Source: an uncultured Clostridia bacterium (GTDB lineage Bacteria > Bacillota > Clostridia > Christensenellales > Borkfalkiaceae). Taken from it: a stretch of 64,000 bases of DNA. The notes beneath the pieces are model-generated. The model was not told the origin of the DNA. It searched no databases and saw only the letters and a list, made by a program, of their open reading frames with translations. A program made the translations under genes and the position numbers. The stretch's first letter is position 1; each line of letters begins with the position of its first letter. Of this stretch, positions 17,436 through 25,596 are shown piece by piece. The stretch spans positions 62,001-126,000 of the forward strand of contig CASEDP010000001.1 of assembly GCA_949286835.1 (NCBI GenBank), written 5' to 3'.

Positions 17436-18638
17436 TTAAACGCTCTTATCGACTATTTCGCCTGCGGCAACTTTTGCGCCGTCGCTGACTTCAATTCCTC
17501 TGCCGAGAACGGTTATTCCGCTCGTCTTGCCTTCTACCTTGCAGGCAACTTCCTTTACGTCGCCGACAATTGCCTTGACGCCTATGGTGACATCCTCGTC
17601 AATTATCGAATAGTTGACCTTTGCACCTGCCTTTACGACAATGTTGCCCATAAGCACGCTGTCCTTGACCTCAGCGCCCTCTTCGATTACGCAGTTGGTG
17701 CCGATTACGGAATTGATTACCTTGCCTTCAACTTCGCAGCCGTTGGCGATGAGCGAGTTGACAACTTCGCCGGCAACGTATGCGGGAGGCGCGAGAGGGC
17801 TCCTGGAATGAATGACGTTATCCTTGTCGCGGAGCTCGAAATTGGGAACTGTGCCGAGGAGGTCCATATTTGCCTCAAGCAGGGAGGTTATGGTTCCGAC
17901 GTCCTTCCAATAGCCTTCAAAACGATAGGAGAACATCTTTTCGCCAGCGGCAAGCATAGCGGGAAGAATGTTCTTGCCGAAGTCTTTTTCGGACTTGGGA
18001 TCCTGCTCGTCAAGTTCGAGATATTTAAAGAGTTTGGACGCCGTGAAGATGTAGATGCCCATCGAAGCAAGGTCGCTCTTGGGCTGCTTGGGCTTCTCTT
18101 CAAACTCATAGATTGTTCCGTCGGGATTGGTGTTGAGAATGCCGAACCTCGAAGCTTCCTTAAGGGGAACTTTCATACAGGCGATCGTACAATCAGCGCC
18201 CGATTCCTTGTGTGCCGTGAGCATCTTGTCATAATCCATCTTGTAGATGTGGTCGCCCGAAAGAATGAGAACATACTCGGGATCGTACATCTTCATAAAG
18301 CGGATATTCTGATAGATTGCATTTGCGGTACCCTTATACCACGAGGTATCCTTCTTTGCCTCGTACGGCGAAAGGATATGTACGCCGCCGAAGGTTCTGT
18401 CGAGATCCCAGGGCTGACCGTTGCCAACATATTCATTCAGGACGAGAGGCTGGTACTGCGTGAGCACACCGACTGTATCAATTCCCGAATTGATGCAATT
18501 AGACAGAGGAAAGTCGATAATCCTGTACTTTGCACCAAACGAAACGGCAGGTTTTGCTATGTTGCTGGTCAGCGCGTAAAGTCTGCTGCCCTGGCCGCCG
18601 GCAAGCAACATTGCAACACATTCTTTTTTTCTTAGCAT
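17436..18638 (-). CDS. glgC: glucose-1-phosphate adenylyltransferase, catalytic subunit
   Basis: ADP-glucose pyrophosphorylase, the committed step of glycogen synthesis: ATP + glucose-1-P to ADP-glucose + PPi. The 400 residues include the ATP-binding [14 protein letters not shown] (about 11-24), the [20 protein letters not shown] segment, and the substrate motif [11 protein letters not shown]-terminal beta-helix domain with hexapeptide repeats begins at about 290. It is the first gene of the operon. A promoter about 310 bp upstream predicts a long, structured 5' leader, which may control the whole glg operon. Confidence 0.95.
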   Translation of the reverse strand: MLRKKECVAMLLAGGQGSRLYALTSNIAKPAVSFGAKYRIIDFPLSNCINSGIDTVGVLTQYQPLVLNEYVGNGQPWDLDRTFGGVHILSPYEAKKDTSWYKGTANAIYQNIRFMKMYDPEYVLILSGDHIYKMDYDKMLTAHKESGADCTIACMKVPLKEASRFGILNTNPDGTIYEFEEKPKQPKSDLASMGIYIFTASKLFKYLELDEQDPKSEKDFGKNILPAMLAAGEKMFSYRFEGYWKDVGTITSLLEANMDLLGTVPNFELRDKDNVIHSRSPLAPPAYVAGEVVNSLIANGCEVEGKVINSVIGTNCVIEEGAEVKDSVLMGNIVVKAGAKVNYSIIDEDVTIGVKAIVGDVKEVACKVEGKTSGITVLGRGIEVSDGAKVAAGEIVDKSV

Positions 18639-18950
18639 TGCTAAAATCCCCCAATAAAATTATTTTAATTTAATATAAACAAGTCGCTCTCGATTATCCG
18701 CCCCTGACAGATACGCTTTTAAGCGACAAATTTGTTTTTAGGTCGAAAACTGCCGTTGTCGGTATATGCTTCACGGAGTCAACTGATGCGGGAAAACTCC
18801 ATACTCCAAGACGCGGCGCCGTCGCCGCCGACAATTCAATAGCGGGCTCCTTAATGCCTTTAACCTGCAAAACCGCCATAAATCGGCATAACTTCTCTTA
18901 CCCCTGAGCAGTTTTCCAGGGTAAAAGAAATTACTCTCATACAATACCTA
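18639..18950 (-). promoter_or_regulatory. long structured leader upstream of glgC
   Basis: From a promoter at 18955-18983 the glgC mRNA would carry about 310 nt of leader. Near its 5' end is a 13-bp hairpin with one bulge (arms 18893-18906 and 18917-18929). Further on there is a GGCGGCG/CGCCGC hairpin, and alternative helices near the 3' end: GTCGCT with AGCGAC versus CGCT-TAAA-AGCG. The leader also holds a 61-codon open frame (18879-18694) without a clear ribosome site. I do not recognise any known riboswitch. The region could act as an RNA regulator or encode a small peptide. Confidence 0.4.
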
Positions 18951-18954
18951 ATTC

Positions 18955-18983
18955 ATTTTATCACAATGCAATAAATATTTCAA
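18955..18983 (-). promoter_or_regulatory. promoter of the glg operon
   Basis: On the - strand, TTGAAA (18978-18983) and TAAAAT (18955-18960) are separated by 17 bp. Confidence 0.65.
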
Positions 18984-19046
18984 GACCGATTAGGGAAAAA
19001 ATACAAAAATTTTACAGGAAATTTTAAATTATTGTAAACAAAAAAG

Positions 19047-19079
19047 TTAAAGCCGCGAAAACTGGTTTCGCGGCTTTAA
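19047..19079 (-). terminator. terminator of the adhE-kinase unit
   Basis: A 14-bp perfect stem (TTAAAGCCGCGAAA / TTTCGCGGCTTTAA) with a 5-nt loop. On the - strand it is followed by AACTTTTTT, 14 nt after the stop of the 19093 gene. Confidence 0.88.
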
Positions 19080-19092
19080 GATTTATCCTAAA

Positions 19093-19842
19093 TTACTGAT
19101 AATCCACAACGTCTATCCATCTGCGAAGGAACGCTTCTTCTCCTTCCTTTGCCTTAGTAAGCCTTGATGCGGCAACTATGGGTATCCACTTCTGGACATA
19201 CTGCTTTGCCGTATCTGTCTTGAGGCAGTAGAGATTGAGGTACTTTTCCGCAAGCTCGTCCTTACCTTCGAGATAGAACTCAAGATAAGTCCTCGCAACG
19301 TCCGCCGAAGAGTTACCCTGGGTCGCGTGCGACCAGTCGATTATATAGGGCGTACCGTCCTCGGTTATGACTATGTTGCTGGGGTGGAAGTCGCCGTGGC
19401 AAAGGCGGAGATGCTTGGGCATAGAGTCGAGACGCATATGCAAGTCATACCTCGTCGTTGCATTGAGATCCGCCGCGCTTATCCTTGCATTCATCTTATC
19501 CTTGAGCTTGTTGAGCATAGGAACTTTCTTGGAGAGCACGTTTATCTGCAGGTCGACAAAGAACTCGAGATATTCGTCGAGCTTGTCGGGATTTTCCTTA
19601 ATAAGCGTGCTGAGCGTCTTGCCATCGATGTAGTCCATCACGATAGCCCACTTGCCGTTCACCACCTCTATCGCCTTGATCTTGGGTATATTGAGATCGG
19701 TTTCCTCAACTCTCGCCTGATTGAGAGCCTCGTTCAAGATGTCAGCCTTGGAGAAGTCAGCATTGAAAAGCTTAACAAAACCGTCTTCGGTTCTGTACAT
19801 CTCCTTATCGGGACGGGAAGCAACCAAATTGTCTAATTTCAT
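19093..19842 (-). CDS. aminoglycoside phosphotransferase-family kinase
   Basis: Small kinase-fold protein (249 residues) of the APH/choline kinase superfamily. The catalytic loop is LCHGDFHPSNI with Asp151 and Asn156, and the metal-binding IDW has Asp169. The natural substrate cannot be told from the sequence; many chromosomal members phosphorylate small metabolites and not drugs. It follows adhE by 23 nt with a strong AGGAGGAAA ribosome site and shares its terminator, so it is expressed with adhE. No resistance gene context is visible. Confidence 0.82.
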   Translation of the reverse strand: MKLDNLVASRPDKEMYRTEDGFVKLFNADFSKADILNEALNQARVEETDLNIPKIKAIEVVNGKWAIVMDYIDGKTLSTLIKENPDKLDEYLEFFVDLQINVLSKKVPMLNKLKDKMNARISAADLNATTRYDLHMRLDSMPKHLRLCHGDFHPSNIVITEDGTPYIIDWSHATQGNSSADVARTYLEFYLEGKDELAEKYLNLYCLKTDTAKQYVQKWIPIVAASRLTKAKEGEEAFLRRWIDVVDYQ

Positions 19843-19865
19843 AATCTATTTCCTCCTGTATCAAT

Positions 19866-22478
19866 TCAGTTTTTGCCGTAGTAAGCGTTGAGGTACATCT
19901 CTTTAATTTCGCTCATAAGCGGATAGCGGGGATTTGCGCCCGTGCACTGATCGTCGAACGCCTGCTCCACCATATCGTCGAGGCGGGCAAGGAAATCTGC
20001 CTCGTCGATATTGTATTCCTTTATGGTCTTCTTGATGCCGACCTTAGCCTTGAGCTTATCGATTGCCTTTATGAGATTTTCAAGCTTTTCTTCGTCGTTC
20101 TTGCCGCCGAAACCGAGGCTTTCGGCAACTTCTGCATAGCGGCGAAGCGTCTTGGGATGGTCGTACTGGCTGAACGTACCCATCTTCGCGGGTGCTTCAG
20201 CAGCGTTGAAGCGCAGCACTTCATCAATCATAAGCGCGTTTGCCACGCCGTGGGGCAGATGATGGAACGCGCCGAGCTTGTGCGCCATCGAATGGCATAC
20301 GCCGAGGAAGGCATTTGCGAACGCCATACCCGCCATAGTTGCGGCATTTGCCATCTTCTCCCTCGCCTCATAGTCGGTCTGACCGTTGTCATAAGCTCTG
20401 GGGAGATATTCAAATATTACCTTGAGCGCCTGCTTAGCAAGACCGTCCGTGTAGTCGGTAGCCATCACTGAAGCTATCGCCTCAAGCGCGTGCGTAACAG
20501 CGTCAATACCCGATGCCGCGGTAAGTCCCTTAGGTGCGGACATATGGAGGTCTGTGTCTATAATAGCCATATTGGGCATAATCTCATAGTCTGCAAGAGG
20601 ATACTTGATGCCCGTCTTTTCGTCGGTAATTACGGCGAAAGGCGTAACTTCCGAACCGGTGCCCGCCGAAGTGGGAATTGCTATGAAATACGCCTTCTCT
20701 CCCATCTTGGGGAAGGTATAAACACGCTTTCTGATATCGACAAAGCGCATTGCCATATCGAGGAAGTCTGCTTCGGGGTGCTCATAGAGAACCCACATAA
20801 TCTTTGCAGCGTCCATTGCGGAGCCGCCGCCGAGCGCGATAATCGTGTCTGGCTGGAATGCTCTCATCTGCTCAACGCCTTCGAGAGCGCACGCAAGCGT
20901 GGGATCGGGGGCGACGTTGAAGAAAGTCGAGTGCTTGATACCCATTTCGTCGAGCTTATCGGTTATGCAGGAAGTAAAACCGCTCTTATAAAGGAACGTA
21001 TCCGTGACAATGAACGCCCTCTTCTTGCCCATAACCGTCTTGAGCTCGTCAAGCGCGACGGGCAGACAGCCTCTCTTCAAATATACCTTCTGGGGTGCCC
21101 TGAACCACAACATATTTTCTCTCCTTTCAGCGACGGTCTTAATATTGAGCAAGTGCTTAACGCCTACGTTTTCGGAAACCGAGTTGCCGCCCCACGAACC
21201 GCAGCCGAGCGTAAGCGAAGGATTGAGTTTGAAGTTGTAGAGATCACCGATACCACCGTGCGAAGAAGGAGTATTGACGAGAATACGGCAGGTCTTCATT
21301 GCCTCGCGGAAGATTTCAAGTTTGTGCTGACCCGTGGGGACGTCGAGATAGATGGACGAAGTGTGTCCATAACCGCCGTCCGCAACCAGTCTTTCAGCCT
21401 TAGCAACCGCATCTTCAAAGCTTGCCGCCCTGTACATTGCGAGCACGGGCGAGAGCTTTTCGTGCGCAAACTCTTCGGAAAGTTCTACGGATTCAACCTC
21501 GCCGATGAGAATTTTTGCCGTTTCGGGTACTTTTACGCCCGCAAGCGAGGCAATCTTGTATGCGCTCTGTCCGACAATTTTTGCGTTGAGCGCACCGTTA
21601 ATTATAATCGTCTTTCTTACTTTGTCAAGTTCCTCTCCCTTGAGGAAATAGCAACCCCTGTACGCAAACTCCTTCTTGACCTTTTCATAGATCTTGTCTG
21701 CAACGATTACCGACTGTTCGGAAGCGCATATCATACCGTTGTCGAAGGTCTTGCTGTGAATTATCGAGCTGACCGCAAGGAGAATGTCGGCGCTCTCGTC
21801 GATGATTGCGGGGGTATTGCCCGCGCCTACGCCGAGGGCAGGCTTGCCGCTTGAATAAGCAGCTTTTACCATTCCGGGACCGCCGGTTGCGAGAATGGTG
21901 TCAACGCTTGCCATAAGCATATTCGTCATCTCAAGCGAGGGAATATCTATCCAACTGATTATGCCTTCGGGAGCGCCCGCCTCTACCGCAGCCTCATAGA
22001 CGACCTTTGCGGCAGCTATCGTCGCACCCTTAGCCCTGGGATGAGGGCTTATAATGCAGCCGTTTCTGGTCTTTAAACAGAGCAGGGTCTTGAAGATTGC
22101 CGTTGATGTGGGATTGGTCGTCGGAATGACCGCGCCGATTACGCCGATAGGTTCAGCAATCTTGGTGATGCCGTAGGACTTATCTTCTTCAATCACGCCG
22201 CAGGTTTTGGTGAACTTATACTTGTTGTAGATGTACTCGGCTGCGTAGTGGTTCTTGATGACCTTGTCTTCTACCACACCCATTCCGGTTTCCTCTACTG
22301 CGAGCTTGGCAAGAGGGATGCGCATCTTGTTTGCCGCTGTTGCGCAGGCAAGGAAAATCTTATCAACCTGCTCCTGGGTGTAGGTTGCATAGATCTTCTG
22401 CGCTTCTCTTACTCTTTTCAGTTCTGCTTCAAGCTTTTCAACGCTGTCGCAAATGCCGTAATCAAGTTTAAAAACCAT
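19866..22478 (-). CDS. adhE: bifunctional acetaldehyde/alcohol dehydrogenase
   Basis: Fermentative enzyme that reduces acetyl-CoA to acetaldehyde and then ethanol, regenerating two NAD+. It has 870 residues, the usual length. The N-terminal CoA-acylating aldehyde dehydrogenase domain (1-440) has catalytic Cys251 in NGMICASEQ. The C-terminal iron-dependent alcohol dehydrogenase (from about 455) has GGGSAMDAAK and the metal-binding HSMAHKLGAFHHLPHG. AdhE assembles into spirosome filaments in other bacteria. The upstream region has an extended -10 (TGGTATAAT) and two 9-2-9 perfect inverted repeats but no clear Rex box. Confidence 0.96.
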   Translation of the reverse strand: MVFKLDYGICDSVEKLEAELKRVREAQKIYATYTQEQVDKIFLACATAANKMRIPLAKLAVEETGMGVVEDKVIKNHYAAEYIYNKYKFTKTCGVIEEDKSYGITKIAEPIGVIGAVIPTTNPTSTAIFKTLLCLKTRNGCIISPHPRAKGATIAAAKVVYEAAVEAGAPEGIISWIDIPSLEMTNMLMASVDTILATGGPGMVKAAYSSGKPALGVGAGNTPAIIDESADILLAVSSIIHSKTFDNGMICASEQSVIVADKIYEKVKKEFAYRGCYFLKGEELDKVRKTIIINGALNAKIVGQSAYKIASLAGVKVPETAKILIGEVESVELSEEFAHEKLSPVLAMYRAASFEDAVAKAERLVADGGYGHTSSIYLDVPTGQHKLEIFREAMKTCRILVNTPSSHGGIGDLYNFKLNPSLTLGCGSWGGNSVSENVGVKHLLNIKTVAERRENMLWFRAPQKVYLKRGCLPVALDELKTVMGKKRAFIVTDTFLYKSGFTSCITDKLDEMGIKHSTFFNVAPDPTLACALEGVEQMRAFQPDTIIALGGGSAMDAAKIMWVLYEHPEADFLDMAMRFVDIRKRVYTFPKMGEKAYFIAIPTSAGTGSEVTPFAVITDEKTGIKYPLADYEIMPNMAIIDTDLHMSAPKGLTAASGIDAVTHALEAIASVMATDYTDGLAKQALKVIFEYLPRAYDNGQTDYEAREKMANAATMAGMAFANAFLGVCHSMAHKLGAFHHLPHGVANALMIDEVLRFNAAEAPAKMGTFSQYDHPKTLRRYAEVAESLGFGGKNDEEKLENLIKAIDKLKAKVGIKKTIKEYNIDEADFLARLDDMVEQAFDDQCTGANPRYPLMSEIKEMYLNAYYGKN

Positions 22479-22503
22479 AAAAAATCTCCTGTAATTTTTT
22501 TGC

Positions 22504-22523
22504 CATAATTTTGTAAAATTATG
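22504..22523. promoter_or_regulatory. perfect inverted repeat between adhE promoter and start
   Basis: CATAATTTT-GT-AAAATTATG: 9-bp arms with a 2-bp centre. It lies just downstream of the predicted adhE transcription start, a position suited to a roadblock operator. Confidence 0.5.
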
Positions 22524-22535
22524 TTTTTCAAGATG

Positions 22536-22544
22536 ATTATACCA
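22536..22544 (-). promoter_or_regulatory. extended -10 promoter of adhE
   Basis: On the - strand the sequence reads TGGTATAAT, a TGn-extended -10. No good -35 is visible, as is common for extended -10 promoters. Confidence 0.55.
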
Positions 22545-22562
22545 AAAATAAGCCGCTTCGGG

Positions 22563-22582
22563 TAAATTTAAACTTAAATTTA
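22563..22582. promoter_or_regulatory. second perfect inverted repeat upstream of adhE
   Basis: TAAATTTAA-AC-TTAAATTTA: again 9-bp arms with a 2-bp centre, centred 59 bp from the first repeat and upstream of the -10. The very AT-rich sequence makes chance more likely than for the first. Confidence 0.4.
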
Positions 22583-22683
22583 TTTTTTGTTATGAATTTG
22601 TGAGGTTACCCGGACGGTTTGTAATATTCAAACACCCTTATTTATCAAAATTTTCACGTCGAAAATAATGTCCTGAAATTTGC

Positions 22684-22712
22684 TTGACAGCACAAAAAAT
22701 TTTCTTTATAAT
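22684..22712 (+). promoter_or_regulatory. consensus promoter of tRNA-Leu
   Basis: TTGACA (22684-22689) and TATAAT (22707-22712) with exactly 17 bp between them: a full consensus SigA promoter 13 bp before the tRNA. Confidence 0.85.
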
Positions 22713-22725
22713 TGATTTGTTATTC

Positions 22726-22808
22726 GCGGATATGGCGGAATTGGCAGACGCGCTGGTTTCAGGTTCCAGTGGGCGACCATGCAGGTTCAACTCCTGTTAT
22801 CCGCACCA
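22726..22808 (+). tRNA. tRNA-Leu (anticodon CAG)
   Basis: An 83-nt class II tRNA. The acceptor stem GCGGATA pairs with TATCCGC, followed by discriminator A and an encoded CCA. The D-arm is leucine-like (GGCGGAATTGGCAGACGCGC). The anticodon loop TTCAGGT gives anticodon CAG; the stem closes with a T-T mismatch next to the loop. A variable arm TGG-GCGA-CCA and a standard T-loop TTCAACT are present. The stop codon of the serine recombinase on the other strand lies in this T-loop. Confidence 0.93.
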
Positions 22809-24130
22809 TAAACAGGGGTATACGAACACCCGGATTGAGAAATCGCATTTGCGGTTTCTTTTTCTTTTGTGCTGTTTCCGTCCTCGCCGCCGTTTCCGTG
22901 GGGGTAATCGGGGAAAATCAAGTTCAAAAGCAATTCGTTTTTCTGCCCGCTTTTCAGATTAAACAGCACTTTCATTTTATCGTCATACAGCACAACACGG
23001 TAAATAAATGTGTCAATTAGTGCCTTGCGGTTTTTCGGCTTGGAATAGTCCAGCGTGCGGAAATACTCTAACCACTTGCGAATATCGGCGTATGAATAGT
23101 CGATTTGCAACGCCTTTTCGCTCTCAATCGTCGCGGTTAGCTCGGCGTTCTCGTTCTCTAACTTTTCGATTTGCGCTAAAATCGTGTTTGCAATCTTGCC
23201 GTGCATAAGTGCCTGCATTAGATTATTGATTGCCGCTTGATTGTCCGCAATTACTCCCTCAATGCGTTTAATTTCGCTGTCGTTGCGTTCGTCTTGTATG
23301 AGTAAATACGTTTCTGCGGCGACCATATCAATAAATTCGCCCGTCAAAACGCCGTGTGCGCCCACAATGGCATTGATAACTTCGTCCTCAATAAACTGCT
23401 TGCGCACTGCACGTTTGCGGCAACCTTGCTTTGACGTGCCGCCGCATTTATAGTAATTGTGCATTGTCTTGTTTCGGCTTGTGCCGCTCACGCCCGTCAT
23501 TTTATGCCCGCAAAGTCCGCATATCAATTTGACCGACAATATGTATTCTTCAACCGCTTTACCGCGCGAGGGTGCGGCGGCGTATTTACGCAATACCGCT
23601 TGCACTTCCTCGAATAGTTGTTCGTCGATTATCTGCGGAACGCCGCCTTTTATCTCTGTGCCTTGAAAGGTGTAAATGCCGAAATACTTGCATTTAGATG
23701 CCGACATAGCGATACCGCGCTTGACTTTTTGCGAAAGCTCCGCGCTGTAATATTCCGCCATACTCTCTAATACGCCTTCAATGAGTATTCCGCTTGCGTC
23801 GTCCGTGATATTCTCTTTCGCCGAGAGTACGCGAACGCCATTTCTTTTCAGTTTTGCCTTATAGGTTGCGCTATCGTACCTATTCCGTGCGAAACGGTCT
23901 AATTGATATACAAGGATATACTGAAAGCCTTTGCGCTTGCTGTCCTCAATCATTTGCAGAAATTCGGGGCGTTTGTCCGTCGCGCCTGTTAAAGCCCTAT
24001 CAATGTATTCGTGCGTAATGCGTAAATCGTTACGTTGCGCAAAATTATAACATTCGGCTAACTGTCCCTCAATGCTTTGCTCATTTTGCGCGTGTGAACT
24101 GAAACGTGCGTAAATGACTGCGTTCTTCAT
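22787..24130 (-). CDS. large serine recombinase, probably defective
   Basis: Site-specific recombinase of the large serine family, 447 residues. The resolvase domain is intact, with catalytic Ser11 in YARFSS and the LVYQLDRFARN motif at about 73-83. The zinc-ribbon (Cys204, 207, 229, 237) and a coiled coil (about 285-345) follow. Between residues 146 and 150 the sequence jumps from the start of the recombinase domain (RGIAMSASKCKY) to its end (FGIYTFQGTEI), so about 80-90 residues normally found there are missing. The last 26 residues are read from the antisense of the tRNA-Leu terminator and tRNA 3' end, so the native C-terminus is probably lost too. It is most likely inactive. Confidence 0.8.
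   Translation of the reverse strand: MKNAVIYARFSSHAQNEQSIEGQLAECYNFAQRNDLRITHEYIDRALTGATDKRPEFLQMIEDSKRKGFQYILVYQLDRFARNRYDSATYKAKLKRNGVRVLSAKENITDDASGILIEGVLESMAEYYSAELSQKVKRGIAMSASKCKYFGIYTFQGTEIKGGVPQIIDEQLFEEVQAVLRKYAAAPSRGKAVEEYILSVKLICGLCGHKMTGVSGTSRNKTMHNYYKCGGTSKQGCRKRAVRKQFIEDEVINAIVGAHGVLTGEFIDMVAAETYLLIQDERNDSEIKRIEGVIADNQAAINNLMQALMHGKIANTILAQIEKLENENAELTATIESEKALQIDYSYADIRKWLEYFRTLDYSKPKNRKALIDTFIYRVVLYDDKMKVLFNLKSGQKNELLLNLIFPDYPHGNGGEDGNSTKEKETANAISQSGCSYTPVYGADNRS
22838..22863 (+). terminator. intrinsic terminator of tRNA-Leu
   Basis: AGAAATCGCA pairs with TGCGGTTTCT across a 2-nt loop (one G-T pair), followed by TTTTTC. It lies 30 nt after the tRNA and, on the opposite strand, inside the 3' part of the recombinase reading frame. 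Confidence 0.75.
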
Positions 24131-24181
24131 ACTAATTACTCCTTTGCGCGGTCTGCGTGTGTGCGGACTGCGGCTTAAAAA

Positions 24182-24367
24182 TTTTGTTGTTCGCTTTTGT
24201 GCTTACCGTCTTAACCGGCAAAAAATGCCGCCGCAGGCAAATTGTCAAGGGTTTGCGCCGTAGGCGACGACGGTTTTATGCCTTACGGGAGATAAATCGT
24301 CGCCCTTTACCATTTGGCAAGGCGGCGTATTCCGTCCCCAGACGGTAAGCACAAGCGAATAACAAAA
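24182..24367. repeat. 186-bp hairpin element with nested inverted repeats
   Basis: The outer arms (24182-24211 and 24340-24367) are 30 and 28 nt and pair except for one mismatch and a 2-nt gap. Inside, an imperfect GCCGCC-rich helix (about 24224-24242 with 24311-24331) and a perfect 8-bp GGCGACGA/TCGTCGCC helix (24263-24270, 24297-24304) nest within the outer arms, so the whole element can fold into one long rod. It lies 50 bp upstream of the recombinase start and is GC-richer than its surroundings. It may be a MITE-like element, a recombination site or a structured leader RNA; no family was recognised. The 24131-24544 gap otherwise holds only the GNAT promoter. Confidence 0.6.
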
Positions 24368-24479
24368 CTACTAAATTCTTATGAGAAAGAATATATAATC
24401 TCATATTGATTTTATCACAAATAGAACAAGAAAAATTATCGGAATATTTATTATTAAGTCGTTTATTGTAACCATATAC

Positions 24480-24508
24480 TTGAAAATTACTTTTGTTTTA
24501 GCTATAAT
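24480..24508 (+). promoter_or_regulatory. promoter of the GNAT gene
   Basis: TTGAAA (24480-24485) and TATAAT (24503-24508) with a 17-bp spacer, 36 bp before the start codon. Confidence 0.7.
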
Positions 24509-24544
24509 GACAGTACGATAAACAGTAATTTAGCGGAGAAAGCA

Positions 24545-24988
24545 ATGAGAATATATCAAGTAAATAATAAACGTGATTATGTGCGATTGTTACTACTCGC
24601 CGACGAGCAAGAAAATATGATTGAAAAATATCTCGATAGAGGTACTATGTATGTTCTTAACGATAACGGCGTAAAGGCGGAAATCGTAGTTTGCGACGAG
24701 GGAAACGGAGTTTTGGAAATTAAAAATCTTGCCGTAGAACCGCAATTCAAGCGACAAGGCTATGGTCAAAGGCTGGTTAATTTCGTTTGTGAGCATTACA
24801 AGGAAAAATATAATACTTTACAAGTTGGTACGGGAAACAGTCCGCTAACCGTTCCGTTTTATGAGAAATGTGGGTTTAAACGTTCGCATACAGTTAAAAA
24901 CTTTTTTACTGATAATTACGACCACCCGATTTACGAGTGTGGAATACTGCTTATAGATATGATTTACTTTGTAAAGGAATTGAGATAA
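24545..24988 (+). CDS. GNAT family N-acetyltransferase
   Basis: Acetyl-CoA-dependent acetyltransferase of 147 residues. Motif A, the acetyl-CoA pyrophosphate loop, is seen as LAVEPQFKRQGYGQRL (RQGYGQ at 70-75), and motif B includes VPFYEKCGF. The substrate is unknown. It has its own promoter and a GGAGAAA ribosome site. Codons are more AT-rich than in the surrounding core genes, in keeping with an acquired gene in the tRNA-Leu island. Confidence 0.85.
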   Translation: MRIYQVNNKRDYVRLLLLADEQENMIEKYLDRGTMYVLNDNGVKAEIVVCDEGNGVLEIKNLAVEPQFKRQGYGQRLVNFVCEHYKEKYNTLQVGTGNSPLTVPFYEKCGFKRSHTVKNFFTDNYDHPIYECGILLIDMIYFVKELR

Positions 24989-25027
24989 ATTTCAATTTAT
25001 AGCAAACTTAATTGAGAAATGCAAGTT

Positions 25028-25182
25028 ATGAAATATTACGTTGTATGCCCCGAATGTGGGTATAATTATTCAAGGCTGGCTACGGCTCTACAATAGAAAT
25101 TTATTGTCCGAAATGCAAAGGTAAATTTTTAATAAACGTAAAGGACGGAAAAAATTATTGTGCAAAAAGCAATCGACAATAA
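25028..25182 (+). pseudogene. small zinc-ribbon protein gene with a frameshift
   Basis: The ATG frame gives 22 residues (MKYYVVCPECGYNYSRLATALQ) and stops at 25094-25096. In the next frame the reading goes on to GYGSTIEIYCPKCKGKFLIN and stops at 25180-25182. Joined by a one-base shift near 25072-25085, the two halves make a 50-residue protein with CPEC and CPKC, a typical zinc ribbon. So it is a frameshifted gene, unless the shift is a sequencing error or programmed. There is no strong ribosome site and no neighbour that explains its role. Confidence 0.55.
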
Positions 25183-25300
25183 GTAATTATTAGTATTACT
25201 TTTATAGTCCACCCCGTAACACTGTAACAATTTGGATAAAATAACCGCGCTGTACCATTTAGGGTGGGTATGGGTGGGATAAAATCAAGGAGTATTTATT

Positions 25301-25483
25301 ATGAGTAAAATACCAAACGGCTTAACCGTCATTTATTTCGACGATAAAGACAAAAATATATATGCGGAATTACCGCCCGATAAAGAGCAAGCCAAAAGGC
25401 TGTCAAAGCGCATTTATAAGAGCGCAATGACAGCCTTATCAGCCGACAAGAAAACTGACGAGCCGTCAACCCCGCGCGGCTAA
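25301..25483 (+). CDS. 60-residue hypothetical protein
   Basis: Not recognised. A 60-residue protein with a beta-like start (KIPNGLTVIYFDDKDKNIYAEL) and a basic helix (about 28-45). An AGGAG ribosome site stands 10 nt before the ATG, which supports real translation. Small proteins of this kind occur in conjugative and integrated elements, and its place in the tRNA-Leu island fits. A perfect hairpin terminator follows at 25597-25638. Confidence 0.55.
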   Translation: MSKIPNGLTVIYFDDKDKNIYAELPPDKEQAKRLSKRIYKSAMTALSADKKTDEPSTPRG

Positions 25484-25596
25484 TTGTTTTCCATATAGTT
25501 TGTAGTCCGACAGCGGCAATTCTACCGCACAATATAATTCCCGTTTGTTTACCTTGTATATTACCGTGTTCGTTTTTGCGGTAAGTCGGTGCACCA
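25484..25596. other. non-coding spacer before the hairpin block
   Basis: No open frame with a ribosome site. TACCGCA near 25523 and TGCGGTA near 25577 can pair at long range; otherwise I see nothing. Confidence 0.4.

Noticed and set aside
18694..18879. 61-codon frame upstream of glgC as a definite protein gene
   Set aside because: No clear ribosome site and no recognised motif; mentioned only as part of the leader.
20490..21854. 454-codon open frame on the + strand opposite adhE
   Set aside because: Antisense shadow of adhE with an unlikely composition rich in Arg, Cys and His.
22583..22620. Rex-type operator upstream of adhE (TTGTTATGAATTTGTGA)
   Set aside because: Too many mismatches to the TTGTTAA-N4-TTAACAA pattern.
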